Of a DNA stretch of 20,200 nt, positions 15,699 through 20,200 are shown one piece after another. Every line of letters starts with the position of its first letter. Positions within the stretch are counted from its first letter, which is position 1. The DNA comes from Firmicutes bacterium UBA3914 (GTDB taxonomy: Bacteria; Bacillota; Limnochordia; Darwinibacteriales; Darwinibacteriaceae). The notes below the pieces were generated by a model. That model was given only the letters and a program-made list of their open reading frames with translations. It searched no databases and was not told the origin of the DNA. The stretch spans positions 15,092 to 35,291 of the forward strand of contig DGEY01000042.1 of NCBI GenBank assembly GCA_002391385.1, in the 5' to 3' direction. A program made the translations under genes and the position numbers.

Positions 15699-16579
15699 AG
15701 TTGGGCGTCAACACGGTGGAGCTTTTCAGTGGCGACCACCTGGTCCTCAATGTCCTTGCTGACCTGGACGATCTCAGCCTGGTGGAACAGGTGCAGCGCC
15801 TCCACGGGGAGCTGGGGGTGGATCTGGTGGAGCTCCCCGCCAATATGCTGGTGATCTGCCCGCAGCTGTTCACGGAGCGGACTATCAAGGCTCTCGCGGA
15901 TTACCAGGCCAGATCCGGGGTGGGTTACACGGTGCATCTACCCTTTCGGGGTTTGGATCTTTCCTCCCTGGCCCAGCCCATCTGGGAAGCCAGCGTAGAG
16001 AGCTACCGGGAGATCATCCACCGCTTAGAAGAAGAGCTAAAGGTGGAACACTACGTGCTGCACCTTACGGAAGCTTTGCTCAAGCAGGTGGAAGCTAAGG
16101 CTCACTGGGGCACAGAGCTTCAGGGAAAGCTGGTTGAGGCCCTCTACGCCAGGGCCAAAAAGGGCCTGGAGCTTCTTTTGGAGACCGCTCCTAGGGAGAA
16201 GCTCCTGGTGGAAAACATCAAAAGCGGCTACCAAAAGCCCTTTGCCCTCGCCAGGGAGCTGGAACTTGGGATCTGCTGTGATGTGGGGCATCTCCTCCTG
16301 GAGGGTGCCGATCCCAGGCGGGTGGTGGAGGACTACCGGGAGCTGATCCGGGAGTTCCACTTCCACGGAGTGGTGGAGCGCACCCAAAAGGACGGCCGGG
16401 CAGCCCTCCAGGATCACCAGGCGGTGGGCCGCAGCGTATTCCCCGTAGACGAGGCCCTGGACCTTTTGCTCGCGGATGATTTCTCGGGCGTGCTCATGAT
16501 TGAAGTGGGCACCTGGACAGCGGCCGCGGAGAGCGTCCAGGCGGTAAAGGAGTATCTGGCCAGAAAACACAGCGAATGA
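15695..16579 (+). CDS. Sugar phosphate isomerase/epimerase (AP-endonuclease-2-type TIM barrel)
   Basis: This 294-residue TIM-barrel protein belongs to the xylose-isomerase-like / AP endonuclease family 2 group, which commonly isomerises or epimerises sugars. Probable metal ligands follow the family pattern: Glu173 (LLVENIKSG), Asp196 and His199 (CCDVGHLLL), His224 (FHFHGVVE) and Glu270 (LMIEVGTW). His81 (VHLPFRG) and His123 (VLHLTEA) line the barrel. I chose GTG at 15695 because it overlaps the MFS stop by four bases (GTGA), like other junctions here. GTG at 15686 is an alternative three codons longer. The frame is open much further upstream, but that stretch is the MFS gene read out of frame. 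It is the last gene before a terminator. The isomerisation substrate is unknown. Confidence 0.85.
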   Translation: MKLGVNTVELFSGDHLVLNVLADLDDLSLVEQVQRLHGELGVDLVELPANMLVICPQLFTERTIKALADYQARSGVGYTVHLPFRGLDLSSLAQPIWEASVESYREIIHRLEEELKVEHYVLHLTEALLKQVEAKAHWGTELQGKLVEALYARAKKGLELLLETAPREKLLVENIKSGYQKPFALARELELGICCDVGHLLLEGADPRRVVEDYRELIREFHFHGVVERTQKDGRAALQDHQAVGRSVFPVDEALDLLLADDFSGVLMIEVGTWTAAAESVQAVKEYLARKHSE

Positions 16580-16596
16580 AGAAAAGCTTTCGATTC

Positions 16597-16629
16597 ACCC
16601 CAGGTGGAGACTTCTCCCCTGGGGTTTTT
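16597..16629 (+). terminator. Intrinsic terminator of the GntR-led operon
   Basis: ACCCCAGG (16597-16604) plus GGAG (16606-16609) pairs with CTCC (16614-16617) plus CCTGGGGT (16618-16625), leaving one bulged T and a four-base loop. The T-run at 16625-16629 follows. The hairpin begins 17 bases after the isomerase stop codon and marks the end of the ten-gene operon. Confidence 0.9.
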
Positions 16630-16699
16630 CCAGCTCAAAGGGCTCTTACAATTTTGACAGCTCCCAATTTCGTGGGAAAAGTGCCTGAAAAGGAGATTT

Positions 16700-16730
16700 T
16701 TCACAAGGAATGTGCCCCTAGAGGTAGAAT
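16700..16730 (+). promoter_or_regulatory. Candidate promoter of the family-5 ABC operon
   Basis: TTCACA (16700-16705) and TAGAAT (16725-16730) resemble sigma-A -35 and -10 hexamers, each with one mismatch, but the 19-bp spacing is long. A perfect TTGACA at 16654-16659 lies further upstream but has no -10 hexamer at the right distance. Some promoter is expected here because a terminator precedes this stretch. Confidence 0.45.
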
Positions 16731-16754
16731 AAAGGAAGGAAGTTACTACCAAAC

Positions 16755-16763
16755 AAGGGAGGG
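16755..16763 (+). promoter_or_regulatory. Ribosome binding site fixing a TTG start
   Basis: AAGGGAGGG lies seven bases before the TTG at 16771. The peptide beginning there is a textbook signal sequence. This rules out the ATG at 16576, which would put the terminator and promoter inside the coding region. Confidence 0.85.
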
Positions 16764-16770
16764 TTACACC

Positions 16771-18378
16771 TTGCGCAGATGGCTGATGGTTGTGCTTTTG
16801 CTGTTGTGTCTATCCGTTGCGGCCGCGGCCCAGGAAGCCCCTAAACAGGGTGGGACGTTCCGCTACGGGATCACGGTGAACCCCCGGGGCATGTTTAACC
16901 CCATCCTCTACACTGAGGTGTACGATGGGCTGGTGATCGATGTGGTTTACGACGGCCTGATCTACATCGACCGCAATTTGCAGCCCCAGCCCAGGATCGC
17001 CAAGTCCTGGGAGATCTCTGAAGACGGCACAGAGATCACCTTCTACCTCCACGAGGGCATTAAGTTCCACGACGGGGTGGAGCTCACCGCCAAAGATGTG
17101 GCCTTTACCTACATGACCATCCTGCACCCCGAGTACACCGGTGTGCGCTACAGCAACTTCAACATGTTGGTGGGGGCCAAAGACTACAAGGAAGGCAAGA
17201 CCGATACGGTGCCGGGCATTGAGGTCATCGATGATTACACCATCAAGTTCAAGGTGGAAGAGCCCCACGCGCCCCTGCTGGTTTCCTTTGGCTACGGGAT
17301 TCTCCCCGCCCACCTTTTGGAAGATATCCCCGTGGGCGAGCTGGAGCAGGCGCCCTTCAACCTCAACCCCATCGGCAGCGGCCCCTTCAAGTTCGTGGAG
17401 TTTTTGACGGACCAGCACGTGATCTTGGAGGCCAACGAGGATTACTTTTTAGGGCGGCCCAACATCGACACCCTGGTCTACCAGAAGGTGGCCCAGGATG
17501 CCATCCCCATCTATCTGCAGCAAAACAGGGTGGACTATGTGGCCATCTCCGCGGATCAGTTCGCTCAGGTGGACGCCATGGAAGGGATTGACACTTACGT
17601 CTACGAGGAACTGAGCTACAACTACATCTGCTTCAACATGCGCCAGGAAAGGTTCGCAGACCGGGCGGTGCGCCAGGCCATCACCTACGGCTTTGACCGC
17701 CAGACCTATGTGGATATCATCCGGGAAGGCTTCGGGATTGTGGCCAACGCCCCCATGCCCACCGCTTCCTGGGCTTACACCTCCGAGGGCATCGACACCT
17801 ACGACTACAACCCCGAGCGGGCGGCTGAGCTCCTGGCGGAAGCTGGCTGGCAGCCCGGCCCGGATGGCGTTTTAGAAAAGGATGGCATGCGCTTGGAGTT
17901 TGAGTTCCTGGTGCCCGAGGGCAGCCGGCAGACGGAGCAGATGGCCCTGCTCTTCCAGCAGAACATGGAGGATCTGGGCATCAAGGTGAACCTGGTCTTC
18001 ATGGAGTTCAGCGCCGCGGTGGACCGGGTGGATGCCCGGGAGTTTGACACCTTCACCATGGGCTGGAGCTTGGGCGTGGATCCCGACCCCTACGGGATCT
18101 GGCACTCCACATCCCTTTGGAACGACCCCGGCTTTTACAACGACGAATCGGATCGCCTGCTGGAGGCGGGGCGCCGGGAAACGGATCCCGCCAAGCGCAA
18201 GGAGATCTACGGGGAGTGGCAGCGGTTGATCAACCGGGAGCTGCCCACCATGTTCCTCAGCTACGGCGTGACCATCAGCGCCGTCAACCAGCGGGTCAAG
18301 GGGATCGATACTGACCCTGGGCCTTTAGGTCCCCTGGTGGGCCGGGAGCTGGTGCGCACCATTTGGCTTGAGGATTAG
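16771..18378 (+). CDS. ABC transporter substrate-binding protein, family 5 (peptide/nickel/oligosaccharide type)
   Basis: This encodes a binding protein of the DppA/OppA family, about 535 residues from the TTG start. A signal peptide (RRW, hydrophobic core, probable cleavage after AAAA at residue 20) precedes the mature start QEAPKQGGTFRYG. Cys13 is not in a lipobox context. Family-5 signatures include IAKSWEISEDGTEITFYL with HEGIKFHDG and DVAFTY close behind, NPIGSGPFKFVEF, and VRQAITYGFDRQTYVDII. The protein should capture a peptide, oligosaccharide or other bulky solute; members of this family in sugar-degrading bacteria often bind oligosaccharides. It heads an operon with DppB- and DppC-type permeases, and ATPase genes probably follow beyond the window. 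A perfect hairpin separates it from the permeases. Confidence 0.92.
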   Translation: MRRWLMVVLLLLCLSVAAAAQEAPKQGGTFRYGITVNPRGMFNPILYTEVYDGLVIDVVYDGLIYIDRNLQPQPRIAKSWEISEDGTEITFYLHEGIKFHDGVELTAKDVAFTYMTILHPEYTGVRYSNFNMLVGAKDYKEGKTDTVPGIEVIDDYTIKFKVEEPHAPLLVSFGYGILPAHLLEDIPVGELEQAPFNLNPIGSGPFKFVEFLTDQHVILEANEDYFLGRPNIDTLVYQKVAQDAIPIYLQQNRVDYVAISADQFAQVDAMEGIDTYVYEELSYNYICFNMRQERFADRAVRQAITYGFDRQTYVDIIREGFGIVANAPMPTASWAYTSEGIDTYDYNPERAAELLAEAGWQPGPDGVLEKDGMRLEFEFLVPEGSRQTEQMALLFQQNMEDLGIKVNLVFMEFSAAVDRVDAREFDTFTMGWSLGVDPDPYGIWHSTSLWNDPGFYNDESDRLLEAGRRETDPAKRKEIYGEWQRLINRELPTMFLSYGVTISAVNQRVKGIDTDPGPLGPLVGRELVRTIWLED

Positions 18379-18399
18379 TGCAGTTTAAGGTTTAGGGGT

Positions 18400-18430
18400 A
18401 AGGGAACAGCAGGTTTTCTGCTGTTCCCTT
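18400..18430 (+). promoter_or_regulatory. Perfect 13-bp hairpin between binding-protein and permease genes
   Basis: AAGGGAACAGCAG (18400-18412) and CTGCTGTTCCCTT (18418-18430) form a perfect 13-bp stem with a GTTTT loop. The permease ribosome binding site AGGAGG (18433-18438) begins three bases after the stem. There is no downstream T-run, so full termination is unlikely. Protection of the binding-protein message and reduced permease translation are both plausible effects. Confidence 0.8.
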
Positions 18431-18445
18431 CTAGGAGGTTTTAAG

Positions 18446-19405
18446 ATGTGGCGTTATATCTTAAGAAGGATCTTCGTGCAGGGAATCCCGGTGCTGCTGG
18501 GATTCAGCTTTTTCCTCTATTTGGTTGTGACCTTAGCTCCCGGCAGCCCTGTGACCCACCTGCGGGGGGTGCCCAATCTGGACAGTGCGGTGATCGAGCA
18601 GCGCAAAGCGCAGCTGGGCATCGATCAGCCCTTTTTGGTGCAGTACCTGCAGTGGCTGGGAAGGATCGTCCGGGGCGATCTGGGCCTGTCCTTTGATTCC
18701 GCCCGGCGCCCAGTTGCCGACCTAATTAAGGAAAGAATGCCCGCGACCATCACCCTATCTTTGGCCTCCATCATCCTGGGCTGGGGGATCGGTATTCCCG
18801 TGGGCATCCTCTCGGCGCGCTACCAGTATTCCATCTTGGATTACCTGATCACCTTCTTCGCCTTCGTGGGGATTTCCATCCCGAGTTTCTTTTTCGGCTT
18901 AATCCTGCTTTATGTTTTCGCCTTGAAGCTGAACGTTTTGCCCGCGGGCGGCTTCTTCCTCGCGGGGGAGGTAAAAACCCTGGCGGGTTACATCTCCTAC
19001 CTCTGTCTGCCCGCGCTCACCCTGGGGCTGGGCAGCATCGCCGGGGTGGCGAGATACATGCGGGCGAGCCTTTTGGAAGTGATCAACCAGGATTACCTGC
19101 GCACGGCCCGGGCCAAGGGCCTTGCCGAGCGCATTGTGATCTACAAGCACGCCCTGCGCAACGCCCTTCTGCCTATCCTCACCCTTTTGGGCTTTATGAT
19201 CCCCAGCATCTTCTCGGGGGCGGTGATCGTGGAGAGCATCTTCGCCTGGCCGGGGCTGGGATCTTTGGCCATCCAAGCGGTGAACGAGCGCAATTACCCG
19301 GTGATCATGGGGATCAACATGATGTTTGCTGTGCTGATCTTTTTAGGCAGCATCATCGCGGATATCTCCTATGCCTTTGCCGATCCCCGCATCCGGTATG
19401 ACTAG
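18446..19405 (+). CDS. ABC transporter permease, DppB/OppB type
   Basis: This 319-residue inner-membrane subunit belongs to the family-5 importer. The start MWRYILRRIF and first membrane helix (about residues 9-31) are typical of DppB proteins. So are the long external loop after it (KAQLGIDQPFLVQYLQWL), the EAA-like docking loop at residues 219-243 (RTARAKGLAERIVIYKHAL then RNALLP), ESIFAWPGLG near the C-terminus and the ending DPRIRYD. All expected features are present and the length is normal. The ATG is eight bases from AGGAGG, just after the intercistronic hairpin. It should pair with the next gene product. Confidence 0.94.
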   Translation: MWRYILRRIFVQGIPVLLGFSFFLYLVVTLAPGSPVTHLRGVPNLDSAVIEQRKAQLGIDQPFLVQYLQWLGRIVRGDLGLSFDSARRPVADLIKERMPATITLSLASIILGWGIGIPVGILSARYQYSILDYLITFFAFVGISIPSFFFGLILLYVFALKLNVLPAGGFFLAGEVKTLAGYISYLCLPALTLGLGSIAGVARYMRASLLEVINQDYLRTARAKGLAERIVIYKHALRNALLPILTLLGFMIPSIFSGAVIVESIFAWPGLGSLAIQAVNERNYPVIMGINMMFAVLIFLGSIIADISYAFADPRIRYD

Positions 19406-19415
19406 GGGGGAGAAC

Positions 19416-20200
19416 ATGGAAGCAGCACTTTACCGGGAACAGCTCTCCTCGGGGAAGAAGATCTGGCGGCGTTTTCGCCGCAACAGGCTGGCGGTGGCGG
19501 GCTTGGTGGTCCTGATCCTCTTTGTGCTCAGCGCCATCTTCGCGCCCTGGCTCGCCAAGCACGATCCCAACCGCAACAACTTAAGGGAGCGCAACCAGCC
19601 CCCCTCCCGGGAGCATCCCCTGGGGACGGATGATATGGGTAGGGATATTCTCGCCCGCACCCTCTACGGGGGGCGGATCTCCCTGACGGTGGGCCTGGTT
19701 TCCGTGGGGATTTCCCTGAGCATCGGCCTCATCTTGGGCTCTTTGGCCGGGTTTTTCGGCGGGATGGTGGATACCTTGATCATGCGCCTGGCGGATATCT
19801 TCTACAGCTTCCCCTTCTTGATTCTAGCCATCACCATCGCGGCCATCTTCGGCCCTTCCATCTACAACACCATGATCATTCTCGGTGTGCTTTCCTGGCC
19901 GGGGCCCGCGAGGCTCCTGCGGGCGGAGTTCCTCAAGCTCAAAACCACAGACTTCGTTACAGCAGCAACGGGGATCGGGGCCAGCCCCGCCCGGATCATG
20001 TTCCGCCATATCCTGCCCAACGCCTTTTCGCCCCTTTTGGTCTCGGCCACCTTAGGCGTGGCTTCCTCCATCCTCTCGGAGGCGGGATTGAGCTTTTTGG
20101 GCCTGGGCGTTCCGCCCCCGGCCCCTTCCTGGGGGAACATGCTGAACAGGGCGCGGCCTTTGCATATCCTGGCAAATATGCCGTGGATGTGGGTGCCGCC
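19416..20200 (+). CDS. ABC transporter permease, DppC/OppC type, 3'-truncated by window edge
   Basis: This is the second permease of the family-5 importer; 261 complete codons are visible and no stop is reached, so the gene continues beyond the window. It has a basic N-terminal tail (KKIWRRFRRNR, residues 14-24), a first membrane helix near 25-46 and the DppC hallmark HPLGTDDMGRDILARTLYGG (67-86). The docking loop is TAATGIGASPARIMFRHILP (182-201), followed by AGLSFLGLG and SWGNML. The ATG at 19416 follows a GGGGGGAG ribosome binding site with short spacing and lies ten bases past the DppB-type stop. Only about 30 residues are probably missing, and ATPase genes are expected next. Confidence 0.93.
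   Translation, partial: MEAALYREQLSSGKKIWRRFRRNRLAVAGLVVLILFVLSAIFAPWLAKHDPNRNNLRERNQPPSREHPLGTDDMGRDILARTLYGGRISLTVGLVSVGISLSIGLILGSLAGFFGGMVDTLIMRLADIFYSFPFLILAITIAAIFGPSIYNTMIILGVLSWPGPARLLRAEFLKLKTTDFVTAATGIGASPARIMFRHILPNAFSPLLVSATLGVASSILSEAGLSFLGLGVPPPAPSWGNMLNRARPLHILANMPWMWVP

Noticed and set aside
16654..16659. TTGACA as the -35 of the family-5 operon promoter
   Set aside because: No acceptable -10 hexamer lies 16-18 bp downstream (AAAAGT at 17 bp), so it is probably a chance match.
16576..16770. Upstream extension of the family-5 binding-protein frame to ATG 16576
   Set aside because: The stretch contains the intrinsic terminator of the previous operon, and the translated residues are not protein-like. 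The TTG at 16771 has a good ribosome binding site and signal peptide.

Overview
The window is a GC-rich (estimated by eye at about 60%) stretch of bacterial chromosome devoted almost wholly to uptake and breakdown of small carbon compounds. Strong AAGGAGG-type ribosome binding sites, a consensus sigma-A promoter, intrinsic terminators and frequent GTG/TTG starts suggest a member of the Bacillota or a relative. The three ABC substrate-binding proteins carry plain signal-peptidase-I signals rather than lipoboxes. That is unusual for a monoderm Firmicute and would fit a diderm or deep-branching lineage (Limnochordia-like or similar). The taxonomic guess is weak.

Layout. 1-519: 3' end of an HD-GYP cyclic-di-GMP phosphodiesterase-type gene, convergent with a minus-strand lipoprotein gene (612-1502); a hairpin between them can serve both. 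1503-1926: intergenic region with a consensus promoter (1808-1836) and a perfect 16-bp palindromic operator placed at the transcription start (1844-1859). 1927-6304: complete carbohydrate ABC operon (binding protein, two permeases, MalK/UgpC-type ATPase), closed by a strong terminator at 6316-6352.

6441-16579: a ten-gene, apparently single operon. A HutC-type GntR regulator sits behind its probable own operator. It is followed by two permeases and a binding protein with no ATPase, then an ADP-ribosylglycohydrolase-family enzyme, a class I DhnA/FbaB-type aldolase, a zinc alcohol/polyol dehydrogenase, an FGGY kinase, an MFS transporter and a TIM-barrel sugar isomerase/epimerase. The six catabolic genes overlap or nearly touch, and a terminator follows at 16597-16629. 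The set resembles the poorly understood E. coli fbaB-yegT-yegU-yegV-yegW neighbourhood (aldolase, MFS transporter, ADP-ribosylglycohydrolase, sugar kinase, GntR regulator), with an ABC importer, dehydrogenase and isomerase added. It is the best candidate in the window for an undescribed pathway, perhaps for a ribosyl- or other N-glycosidic conjugate or a rare sugar/polyol.

16771-end: start of a family-5 (peptide/nickel/oligosaccharide) ABC operon: binding protein, DppB-type permease and a DppC-type permease cut by the window edge.

A recurring architectural feature is a GC-rich hairpin without a U-tract directly after each of the three binding-protein genes, probably protecting the binding-protein part of the message. 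No rRNA, tRNA, CRISPR, insertion sequence or phage gene was seen.
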